Part shown: piece by piece, positions 33,801 through 39,407 of the stretch
Numbering within the stretch: position 1 is the stretch's first letter
Layout: every line of letters starts with the position of its first letter
Assembly: GCA_037349105.1 (NCBI GenBank)
Contig: JAYJMM010000087.1
Coordinates: forward strand, 1,731,501 to 1,795,500
DNA: 64,000 nt
Origin: Limnomonas spitsbergensis
Lineage: Eukaryota > Chlorophyta > Chlorophyceae > Chlamydomonadales
Reading direction: 5' to 3'
Position numbers and translations under genes: made by a program
The notes under the pieces: model-generated
The model's input: only the letters and a program-made list of their open reading frames with translations
Told to the model about the DNA's origin: nothing
Databases searched by the model: none

Positions 33801-35476
33801 GGCCTACCACGTTGACAGGGTTAAAATAGCTCATTCCCACCATTACAGCATGTACTGGTTGCTGCCAGGGTTGAAGACATGAGATATGTGAGGGTGGCAG
33901 ACATGTGAAGCCTTGTCAGGGTAAGCAGGGCACCCGCCCAACCCCCTGACAGGTGGACAGGGTTCCATCTCAGCATCACAGCCTGTGCTGGTGGCTATCA
34001 GGGTGGCAGGCCTGTATGGTTGGTAGACCTGTCAGGACTGCAGACCAGCTCAGCTTTGGCAGGGTAAATAGGGCACCCGCCTCACCACCTGCCAGGTGGA
34101 CAGGGTAACAGGGCCTGCCATGTCAACAGGATTGACAGGCTGGCATCCCAGCATCCCCACCTGCCAGGCAGTTCTTTTTTTAGGCCATAGATGGCCTCAG
34201 GCGATTTTGAGGTTTTTTTATTAATTATATTCCGAGGAAAAAAGCCTTACTGGAAAATTGGCCTAGGGGCTTTTCGCAGCTGCGCAGCGGCTCTAGTGGC
34301 TGTACGCCTGTAGCTGGCTCCGGAGTCGCTCGCAATCACTGATCGGCGATTATTGGCCATGCTTATATTGACTTCCGACTTTATTTCCATTTTTTGACTC
34401 AAACATCGGTACTCATAACATTGACTGAATGGATTTTCACAGATACATTACAACAGGTTTGGGACAAGAATCTCGAGTTGAAGCCACACACTGTTTCTGA
34501 ACTTCTGAACCAAACCCCCACCAGGGGCCGCTGGCCCCCGACCCCCAGGCGGTGGGGGGGACCCCCCCGCACCCCCCACGCACCCCCACGCTGTCCACAC
34601 TTTCGCACACCACATGCTTTTTTAAAATTAATTGCATATTTTGAAGAAAAAAATCACTGCTGCCAGGGTTGACAGATTCCAGCCCGGTATCGGAGCCTAT
34701 GCTGGGGGCCCACCTGTGTGGGTTGCAGACCAGTGCAGCTTTGAGGTCCTCCATGCCTCGCTCCACCTGCCCGGCCGTGTAAAGCGCTGAGCCGCCGTAG
34801 TCCAGGTACGACTGACCGTGTAGGCGGCCAAGCTCCCGGCGGCGGAGCTCGTCGATCATGCGCGGCGCGGCAGGGTCACTGCTTTGAGTGGACGTGGCGC
34901 CTGCTGGTCGCGCAAGAGGCTTGCTGGTGCGGGGGGGCAGCGGTCCTGCCTGCCACTCATGGCTCCTGTTCAGGCCCGGGCCGTAGTTTTGTCCCTGTGT
35001 CACGCCCATCGGCCATGCTGGCGGCTGGCCGGTGCAGGGAGGCTGACGGTCCCCTAGGCCCTGCTCCTCGTTCATGCCCAACTTACTGTTTCGTCCGTGT
35101 GCAAATCTTGCTGGCCGCGCTTGCACGGAGCCTTCTGGACCCTGTTCTAGGTTCCAGCCCGGGCCACCTGGGTCCTGCCCCTGGTTCCATTCCGGGCCAC
35201 CTGGGTCCTGCCCCTGGTTCCAGCCCGGGCCACCTAGGCCCTGCCCCTGGTTCCAGCCCGGGCCACCTGGGTCCTGCCCCTGGTCCAGACCTGGACTATA
35301 TCCATAATCAGTCCCACTGGCCGTCAAAAAGGCACTCTTACTGGCTGCGGTGGAATCCAATGCATCCACGTCTTCAAAGAGCTCGTGGCTGGCCAGGTCG
35401 GGCAAGGGCGTGTCGCTTGTTACGTCGCACGGGGGCGCTGGAGAGGGGAGCTCGCCGGGATGCGGTCGAGGCGCTG
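129..35476 (-). CDS. MOCOS: Molybdenum cofactor sulfurase (MOCOS/ABA3-type), 8 exons, 3' end outside window
   Basis: Joined exons on the minus strand are 34714-35476 (5' limit uncertain), 22760-22892, 7771-8343, 5708-5823, 4466-4591, 3718-4054, 1661-1751 and 129-853. The phases agree at all seven junctions (2,0,0,2,2,0,1) and each intron is GT..AG. The family uses a PLP-dependent, NifS-like cysteine desulfurase domain to place the terminal sulfur on Moco for xanthine dehydrogenase and aldehyde oxidase, and a C-terminal MOSC domain to bind Moco. The product shows [112 protein letters not shown] and [10 protein letters not shown] in family order, then LYPVKSC of MOSC_N. About 950 codons are visible. 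The gene spans over 35 kb because of repeat-filled introns. The start codon was not located, and the rest of MOSC lies left of base 1. Confidence 0.93.
854..1660. repeat. MOCOS intron 7, with diverged copies of the exon 8 acceptor junction
   Basis: The true junction (about 835-890: exon 8 start, acceptor, intron end) is echoed at about 1177-1230, where TTCTC..GC..CTTGAG, AGGAAGGT and CAGGGATC recur in the same order. More diverged copies lie at about 1139-1172 and 1353-1416. A separate 20-bp direct repeat, GGGATTCGAATGTCTGTTGA, occurs twice at about 1422-1464. No gene is seen. Confidence 0.55.
1661..1751 (-). CDS. MOCOS: MOCOS exon 7: catalytic cysteine cluster
   Basis: A 91-bp exon lies between CCCATCTGCAG| and TCAG|GTAATG and encodes [18 protein letters not shown] followed by [12 protein letters not shown]. 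This matches ABA3/MOCOS around the persulfide-carrying cysteine (Cys430 in Arabidopsis ABA3). The residue before GCFC is Phe where plant and animal relatives have Thr (RTGCFC). Entry phase 0 and exit phase 1 fit exons 6 and 8 exactly, which supports the model despite the small size. Confidence 0.92.
1752..3717. other. MOCOS intron 6, no gene recognised
   Basis: A 1,966-bp intron of moderate GC without repeats as large as in the other introns. At about 2160-2250 it holds a G-rich run with similarity to the C-rich run at 34530-34615 read on the other strand. A SINE-like copy lies at 3110-3205. Otherwise I see nothing. Confidence 0.7.
3110..3205 (-). mobile_element. SINE-like dispersed repeat, diverged copy
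   Basis: On the minus strand this copy reads GTAACGGCGCGGATGTGGCT, then a CCACGCTC..AGGGCG segment and a TTTCTTTCT tail. The copy at 39696-39830 has the same head and a less decayed tail. The tail resembles the 3' end of the LINE at 56019-56090. No clear pol III A or B box was found in the head. Confidence 0.45.
3718..4054 (-). CDS. MOCOS: MOCOS exon 6: aminotransferase domain, LEDGTLPF region
   Basis: The exon lies between GTATGCAG| and GGCGAG|GTGCGG and has 337 bp, 1 + 112 codons. It encodes [17 protein letters not shown], then [32 protein letters not shown] and [20 protein letters not shown]. The order and spacing match human MOCOS (FEDGTISF.., NFNVLDDKGNIIGY). It joins exon 7 in phase 0 as [16 protein letters not shown]. 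The opposite strand is also open but shows no family similarity. Confidence 0.92.
4055..4465. other. MOCOS intron 5, simple-sequence stretch
   Basis: A 411-bp intron with a CAG/CAA run and a CACA-rich stretch at about 4060-4145. At 4365-4425 a CTGCTGTACTGCT motif is repeated imperfectly. No gene is seen. Confidence 0.6.
4466..4591 (-). CDS. MOCOS: MOCOS exon 5: [10 protein letters not shown] segment after the PLP lysine
   Basis: A 126-bp exon between CTGGACCAG| and GTGCGCAG|GTGGGC. Its first base completes the Gly codon from exon 4, giving [17 protein letters not shown]. It continues [20 protein letters not shown] and [12 protein letters not shown]. This matches human FGFPTGLGALLV...TYFGGGTASAYLAGEDF. 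It exits in phase 2 and joins exon 6. Confidence 0.92.
4592..4836. repeat. Two extra copies of the exon 5 acceptor junction
   Basis: The block starting CAGGGCCAG(G/T)GCATCC and running through the YPTGLG codons, the CCAG| acceptor and the polypyrimidine tract is repeated at about 4660-4770 and, truncated, at 4778-4835. The first copy keeps a plausible acceptor (CCCAGACCAG|GTACCCC) but is no longer a coding match. Spacing is about 120 bp. Confidence 0.75.
4840..5063. repeat. 23-bp minisatellite, about 9-10 units
   Basis: The unit is CCCTATCCCGCCCAAACGCT plus GTG, nearly invariant. On the gene's sense strand each unit reads GTTTGGGCGGGATAGGG, a copy of the exon 4 end (TATTTGG|GTGGGATCC) in which the donor GT has become GC. 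It grades into the 44-bp array on its right. Confidence 0.9.
5064..5707. repeat. 44-bp minisatellite, about 14-15 units, containing exon 4 donor copies
   Basis: Most units carry (A/G)TCCCACCCAAATACG; on the sense strand this is CGTATTTGG|GTGGGAT, the last bases of exon 4 plus its splice donor. Variant units (AATACGTCTATTACATACC, AAGCACCGTGTAGAACATTC) occur in a fixed order twice, at about 5170-5300 and 5517-5660, so a block of about 347 bp was duplicated. The overlapping reading frames here are by-products of the repeat. Confidence 0.92.
5708..5823 (-). CDS. MOCOS: MOCOS exon 4: PLP-binding lysine
   Basis: A 116-bp exon between ATGCTTGCAG| and ATTTGG|GTGGGATCC encodes [29 protein letters not shown] and [10 protein letters not shown]. 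The Lys of SYYKIFG is the Schiff-base lysine of the NifS-like domain (Lys271 region of ABA3), and DAAK/DLSAH/DF matches DAASYVSTSPLDLSAHQADF in animals. It enters in phase 0 and exits in phase 2. The last 13 bases and the donor were the seed of the array to its left. Confidence 0.92.
5824..6240. repeat. Two diverged extra copies of the exon 4 acceptor junction
   Basis: The segment from exon 4 (GCGTCGAACAAGCCTTGG) through the acceptor and into GGTTAAATATTCAGGATT-like intron sequence recurs at about 5915-6070 (GCGAACAAGCCCTGGCACC.. to GATTCAGGGTTAAGGG) and about 6078-6215 (GTCGAGAAGACCCTACCGGC.. to AAGTCAAGGGTTCAGGG). The period is about 150-160 bp and the copies are well diverged. Similarity is by eye. 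Confidence 0.55.
6360..7550. repeat. CT-rich imperfect minisatellite, about 18-20 units of 50-70 bp
   Basis: The core is CCACCTGCAGCTG(C/T)(G/A)TCTCATG followed by CAATTA and a run of C. Length varies through the C run. On the sense strand each unit contains CTGCAG|GTGGGG, a donor-like site, and resembles the exon 3 donor junction (CAGCAG|GTATGG) and its copies at 7560-7770. The overlapping proline-rich frames on both strands are repeat artefacts. Confidence 0.85.
7560..7770. repeat. Three extra copies of the exon 3 donor junction, ~66-bp period
   Basis: CTGCTGCTGCGGCTGTTGCT and GATGCGATTGCCCCCACC recur at about 7605, 7670 and 7715 beside the real junction at 7766-7790. On the sense strand the copies read CAGCAG|GTGAGG, CAGTAG|GTGTGG and CAGCAG|GTGTGG, so donor-like GT sites are kept. 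Confidence 0.75.
7771..8343 (-). CDS. MOCOS: MOCOS exon 3: central aminotransferase domain
   Basis: 191 whole codons between CCTTTTGCAG| and CAGCAG|GTATGG. The start, [20 protein letters not shown] then [15 protein letters not shown], matches human AEAFPWVSQG..FCYLTDSHTSVVGMR. The end has [20 protein letters not shown], equivalent to LPHLFCYPAQSNFSGVRYPL. Between them lies a longer Ala/Asp/Pro-rich insert of roughly 110 residues not expected from animal or plant relatives. The exon closes with a polyglutamine run (QEQQQQ) made of CAG codons. Phase 0 at both ends. Confidence 0.93.
8344..9002. other. 3' part of MOCOS intron 2, no gene
   Basis: Bases 8390-8560 hold several loose copies of GGATCTGGAGAAGC / GGATCCAGGG. 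A perfect 41-bp palindrome lies at 8667-8707. The rest is unique and no coding exon is seen. Confidence 0.6.
8667..8707. repeat. Perfect 41-bp inverted repeat, 1-nt loop
   Basis: The left arm AGAGCCCACCTGGGTAGGAA is followed by a single C and its exact reverse complement. It could form a cruciform in DNA or a 20-bp hairpin in the MOCOS pre-mRNA. It sits about 330 bp upstream (on the sense strand) of exon 3. Confidence 0.9.
9003..9068. repeat. Diverged copy C of the MOCOS exon 2 end and donor
   Basis: On the minus strand this reads [20 protein letters not shown] followed by GCAAGG. It parallels exon 2, [26 protein letters not shown]. The donor GT is GC here. It marks the left flank of the 42-bp array, as copy B marks the right flank. 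Confidence 0.85.
9069..22617. repeat. 42-bp satellite, about 325 units, inside MOCOS intron 2
   Basis: The unit is GGCGCCGAATTC, a run of about 7-12 C, AAGCCCCCCTC, then TGCAGGGTCC. Base substitutions are rare and most variation is C-run length (unit 39-45 bp). Each unit carries EcoRI, PstI and GGCGCC sites. No frame has regular stops, so overlapping frames of more than 4,000 codons exist on both strands, but they change phase at every C-run change and have no coding signal. On the sense strand the unit, GAATTCGGCGCCGGACCCTG onward, is a degenerate copy of exon 2 codons (E-L-R-R-L-T-L-E-M). Rare linked variants show internal duplications, e.g. 20290-20560 repeated about 545 bp later. Confidence 0.97.
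22618..22745. repeat. Copy B of the MOCOS exon 2 end and donor
   Basis: On the minus strand it reads [18 protein letters not shown] then ALKL|GTGAGG, about 80% like exon 2, with an intact GT donor. Upstream of it the ELRRLTLEM part is already out of frame. It stands between exon 2 and the 42-bp array and shows an intermediate form of the unit (CTCCAGGGTCAGGTGCTGAA). Confidence 0.88.
22760..22892 (-). CDS. MOCOS: MOCOS exon 2: [13 protein letters not shown] region
   Basis: A 133-bp exon between CCCAACGCAG| and AAATTG|GTAAGG. It encodes (S)[33 protein letters not shown] and [11 protein letters not shown]. Animals have NPHSQN..VEQVRYRILAHFHTTAEDYTVIFTAGSTAALKLV at the same place. It joins exon 1 as NPH-S-TGN (phase 2) and exon 3 as AIKL-VGECFPW (phase 0). 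Both junctions of this exon are echoed several times in the flanking introns, and two giant satellite arrays flank it. Confidence 0.92.
22893..23246. repeat. Two extra copies of the exon 2 acceptor junction
   Basis: The segment GTGGCGCCGCCTCCGTTGCC..CAGGGAGGGTGCGTGGATAG..CGAACCTCACAG (about 22868-22970) recurs at about 23035-23150 (GTGGCACAGCCGCTCTAGCC..CAGGGAGGATGCGTGGCCAG..GAACCTCAAAAC) and, shorter, at about 23190-23220. The period is about 165 bp. Confidence 0.75.
23247..33757. repeat. 44-bp satellite, about 239 units, filling MOCOS intron 1
   Basis: The unit is GGCAGGGCTTGCCTCCCTGA, CAGGTTTAACAGGGTGCAAG, GGTA. Frequent variants are TTCAAC for TTTAAC, GAAAGGG for GCAAGGG, AGACAGG for AGGCAGG, CTGGCAGG for CTGACAGG and CCACGCTG for CCTCCCTG. 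Length is very constant, unlike the 42-bp array. 44 is not a multiple of 3 and each unit contains TTTAAC, so every frame is closed. Variant patterns show two large internal duplications, both displaced by 1,320 bp (30 units). Confidence 0.97.
33758..34165. repeat. Diverged copies of the exon 1 donor junction beside the 44-bp array
   Basis: The exon 1 end region (GTTGCAGACCAGTGCAGCTT with its intron start) recurs at about 33960-34065 as CTGCAGACCAGCTCAGCTTT, preceded by CCATCTCAGCATCACAGCCT, and again, weaker, at about 33840-33960. The pieces AAGCAGGGCACCCGCC and CCCTGACAGGTGGACAGGGT here look like the parent of the 44-bp unit. Confidence 0.6.
34166..34660. other. Unexplained ~495-bp insertion-like segment in MOCOS intron 1
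   Basis: This AT-richer segment interrupts the CAGGGT-type repeat family on both sides. It starts with TTCTTTTTTTAGGCC and ends near TTTTGAAGAAAAAAATCAC. It contains a C-rich block with short inverted repeats (GGGGCCGCTGGCCCCC; GGTGGGGGGGACCCCCC) at 34525-34590. No coding match, clear terminal inverted repeats or duplicated target were found. Confidence 0.4.
34714..35476 (-). CDS. MOCOS: MOCOS exon 1 (5' limit uncertain): repeat-bearing N-terminus and start of aminotransferase domain
   Basis: The exon ends AACCCACACAG|GTGGGC. The last part, [18 protein letters not shown] then [13 protein letters not shown] and LVCNPH, is the usual MOCOS start (VTYLDHAGATL...NPHS). Upstream in the same frame lie about 190 residues: an acidic stretch ([14 protein letters not shown]), an 11-residue tandem repeat ([11 protein letters not shown], about 4.5 copies) and a Pro-rich stretch. 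The frame closes with TAA upstream of 35482. AACTTCCAG| at 35477 is the best acceptor, implying an earlier exon with the start codon; an internal Met could be used instead. Confidence 0.8.
35140..35292. repeat. 33-bp in-frame minisatellite, about 4.5 units, in MOCOS exon 1
   Basis: The unit GGGCCACCTGGGTCCTGCCC followed by CTGGTTCCAGCCC encodes [11 protein letters not shown] on the minus strand. Because 33 is a multiple of 3, the reading frame is kept. Confidence 0.9.
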
Positions 35477-38400
35477 CTGGAAGTTTGGGAGGTACGGGTG
35501 GTTAGCTGCAGGTGGTGGCACCTCGAGTTTGCCTAGCTGGGGATAAGACACAATGGGCGGGAGGTATCCAGAAAGAGAATATCCAGGCAAGAAACATCGG
35601 TGCTGGGACCGTGCATTGGAAACGGCTGTCTCCAGTTTGGTACAAAATTCGAACAATTCTTTACTGCTGCTTCTCATGTGTCAGCGACCCTTTGTTCTTT
35701 GATGGGTTGATCCGAATGCTCGGGTGTGGAAAGCAACAAGAAGCCCAGGCATTTTTTCGGGTTCAGCCACACTGTTCACTACAGGATGATTCTGCCACAA
35801 TTGAACTACACATTAATTTGGGGTTGTTTCAGCTACCATTCAGCTATATCTCGGCTTGTGGCAGCAAGCCCTGCTGCTTGGACCACCAACCACAGACAGT
35901 TCAAGGAGAAGTACCCACCCACTGAAATGTGGCTGCCCATCAGCCTCCCGAAGGTGGTCTGGTGTGAACTAAATACACCCTTGCCAGCCAGCTTGGATAC
36001 ACTCAGTCCACAAGCCAGTGAAGAGGCAACAACCAGGAGAGCAGACATGGTACATACTGGTGGATGAAGGACATATTAAATAGGCTAACAGGCTGGTAAA
36101 TGTGCATGGGGTTGTCCATGGGTTTGGGTGCGCATGCTTAAACTGCCGGGGGGGCACAGTTCAATTTTGCGTCCATGCAGTTTCATGTCCATGCTAACAT
36201 AGTGACTTGAGGGCAACGGAGGTGTGGTAGTTGGAGCGTTGGTAGGTCTGAAGCAGCAGGCACAATTTCTAGAGACGGAAAAGGGCGTACCGGAAACGCG
36301 CCTTCACTCTCCCGACCTCACACACCTGTGTGGCCTCGGCCCGTTATCCAATGGATCGTGTTCAGGAGGAAGCCTGCCATGATGGCGTAAATTTTCAATT
36401 ATTTGCTTATGGTGGATTCGCTTTTGCATCCGCTCTCGTCTCAATCCTCGTTGTCAGGCTTGCCTCATCCCCTGACACGCGACAGCGCATTAAGCGCGTT
36501 GGCACCACGTGACACTGTAGTTCCAAGTTTGGCGATTGAAGATTGAGAAACTTGCTCACTCCTTTCCCAGCCGCTTCAAGATGTCTGAAGGTGAGGTTCA
36601 CGAGTGCTGGTCATCGACTGCGTTGGCAAACGATGTCGTACACACGGCGAAGCTGCCGCTGCTGCTTGCCACGACGACAGTCACGACACCCAGAAAAGCT
36701 TCAACGTTCGAAGGGAGCTTCCAGACTGAATATTTGGCAGACGAGGAGTACAAGGAAAGAAAAGAGAACGCCGATGCGGCGTGGATTTTGGGAAGTACAG
36801 GCTGACGAGACGCCCATCCCAAGCCCCGGTCTGTATCCCCTGGTCTGACCCCTGGTCTGTCGAGGGTACCGTATTGGCGAAAGTGAATCAGCTCACTTCG
36901 TAGGCTAGGTAAGGCTGAAGCAGTCAACGATCAGTACATCACCCCATACGTAAGGGATTGTCAGCATGTCTTCCATGCCAAACCTCCGTAACCGCGTACC
37001 GGTACTTATTTTCTGCATGTACCTCATACCTCAATACCTCAAGTCACGCTCCGGCGACTTGTACCCCCATTATTTAAGCGTTTCCAGTATGGGGAGAGTG
37101 TCACGACGCATGACTGCACCGTGCGTTTGACCGCGTCAACTGTTTTTCGGTTGGAAGTCAGCAGTTCGTAACTGCAGTTTGTGTGAACGTGAATAAGTGT
37201 GAGAGCCTACCAAGGCGAATCTCTGTTCTGATTCGTTACTTTTTCTTTCTTACAGCAGTTCACAGCCGAGACACTCGTTCCTGTAAATATTGTTCTTGCA
37301 AGTTAACCAACAGTTGACCTCTGATCAGACAAAAGCTGAAATGGAAACAGTACTTGCAAATCAGTGGTGTGCTGATGACCATCCTTACAGTGGCTGGATT
37401 TGTAGTTAAATTTCAGTCACCCTAATTCCAAAGAAGGCCCAGCTACTTTATCAGTCAATGACATTACACCTCTGGGCCATGCTCTAAAAGGCTTGGGAAA
37501 TTCAGCCACTATATCTGCAAAGGACCGTACCGTAATTTCTTCCTCGATTTTTAAATTACAGCGCAATTGCTTAGCACTGTTCCAATCAAACACAAAAAAT
37601 ACATATTGCTGGGGTAATAATTACCGTATTATAATTGATTGCAAAGATTACCCACCCAAGATCATGTGCTCGGCCATGCATGTGCTCGGCCCTGGCTACT
37701 CAGGTGCAAGGCCTTGATGCTCTTGGCTACCTGGTTGCCATTCGTTATGAAGGGTTGCCGTTTATTCTATTAACACCAGACGGACCGCACAGTGCGCAGA
37801 CACAGGCAAAGCCCCTGGGCTTAATGTTGGAGGACCTGCGCAATTCAACAAAGGGGGGGTCGCGGGGCAGCATGTTTGTTTGGGAAATTAGGGGGGGGGG
37901 CTGTGCGAAGGGGTGAGGGAGGTGATTAGGGTTAGAAGGGGGTGCAGCATGTAGGACCTGCAACCCAGCCTGAACGCAACTACCAAGTAGTGGATGCTGA
38001 TCCTTAACGTATCTAGGCGGCGCAACGCACGAGGTGTGGAAGCAGATATGCAAAGATTATATATAAATATATTATCCAGACAGAAGACCCAGGTTTATTG
38101 CATCGCACAAGACGGGGCAAGGGGCTCTGTCAGGAATGACAAGCAAGACAGGAAAATATCTGTGAGCATGACGACATAAGCTGTACGATGAAATAGGCAT
38201 GAAGTGCTACTTTTAGCCGCGCGGGGGACAGCCCGCGGGAATAGCAACAACTGGATCAGTAGCTATTTTTATTATCGAGTCAAACGGTTTGTTGTGCTGC
38301 ACGGTATCAGTCATCAGGCCCGGCGTAGAATGCACAACTGTCTGTCCCTGACTGTACCACAAACCTTAATCCCCAATCGAATTACATAAACACAGCAACA

Positions 38401-38935
38401 CTGCAGCGCCCACACTTGTATTCCATCCAGCACTTGGGTGATACCTTTGCGCAGCTGCAAGTTGCGAGGCGTGAAGAAGGCCACACCCAAGCCCTACCTA
38501 TGGACAGTTGCACAGCGACTAGTACTCACCGCACTTGTTAAAGCCCTGCAGCAACGGCCTGCTGACCTGAACAGGGAAGAAATATATGGGTTCTAGTCAG
38601 CATGGATCACACAATCAAACTGGTGAATGTTCTGCAAGGTCCATCAGCACTGGCACACAATGCAGGGCAGCAGGCATATCGGGATGAGGTTGGTTAGCAT
38701 AGCACACACTGGTCGATGCCCTGCTGCATCATCCATCAGCTGTACCTAATGACATGGCATGTCGGGCATGGACATGTGCACTTTGGGTGATGCTCCCATG
38801 CTCAAGAGAGGGGCCAGCACAAGGCATAGACATTGGCATGATGTCGTATGATGTCCTGACTGACTAGGGGGAGTCTCTGGCCTTGGCCTAGGGTGTGCCC
38901 GGAGGTTTCTGTCCATGGCCATGAAATTGTGAAAA
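35477..38935. other. No recognised gene (about 3.5 kb)
   Basis: Upstream flank of MOCOS. Several open frames of 60-140 codons exist (e.g. 36330-36512, 36536-36805 on plus; 35420-35677 on minus), but none shows a family motif or convincing splice structure. A segment at about 36765-36818 (TGGATTTTGG..TGACGAGACGCC) is related to 42735-42775, so part is dispersed repeat. An earlier MOCOS exon with the start codon may lie near 35500-35680. Confidence 0.5.
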
Positions 38936-38937
38936 TA

Positions 38938-39125
38938 ATAACCATGGATTGGACCAGGGATTGGACATGGGCACTGCCGTAGCATGTCCCAAATGACCAG
39001 GGATTGGACATGGGCACTGCCGTAGCATGTCCCAAATGACCAGGGATTGGATGTGGGCACTGCCGTAGCATGTCCCAAATGACCAGGGATTGGACATGGG
39101 CACTGCCGTAGCATGTCCCAGATGA
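38938..39125. repeat. 43-bp minisatellite, 4 units
   Basis: The unit CCAGGGATTGGACATGGGCA, CTGCCGTAGCATGTCCCAAA, TGA occurs four times with few changes (one unit has GATGTGG for GACATGG). It lies about 220 bp beyond the stop codon of the minus-strand gene at 39351, perhaps in its 3' UTR or spacer. Confidence 0.9.
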
Positions 39126-39350
39126 CAAGGGAAGCCTCCGGCTATCTCACTCAATCTGCCTTCTTTGCCAACTCCTTCGCAGCCTCCTTCGCAGCCTCCT
39201 TCGCATCCAAGGCCATAAATTCCCTGACCCTCTCCTCCGTCATTGGTAGCCTCTCCTCAGGCGTGACCAAAGTGCCACCTTCATATGCAGCAGCCTCTCA
39301 ACCTTTTGAAGTTCTTGGAACCTGACCTCTTCAAAATTGCTGCGTAGGAA

Positions 39351-39407
39351 CTAGGGGACGAGGCAGAAGGCGATGAAGTTGCCAGCGACGTACAGGTAGT
39401 TGAGCAC
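39351..39407 (-). CDS. LRR-like gene, terminal exon
   Basis: 18 codons plus TAG after a CCCTCTCCCTCTCAG| acceptor: VLNYLYVAGNFIAFCLVP. Its phase 0 entry fits the preceding exon, which ends EYLEIMAQ|GTAGGG. Confidence 0.55.
   Translation of the reverse strand: MLNYLYVAGNFIAFCLVP

Noticed and set aside
36330..36805. Two small plus-strand genes with a possible membrane segment (FAYGGFAFASALVSILVV)
   Set aside because: No homology recognised and no splice or start context. The adjacent sequence is part of a dispersed repeat also seen at 42735.
36985..37065. Third SINE-like copy
   Set aside because: Only a short TCAAGTCACGCTCCGGCG match to the LINE tail; the head is absent.
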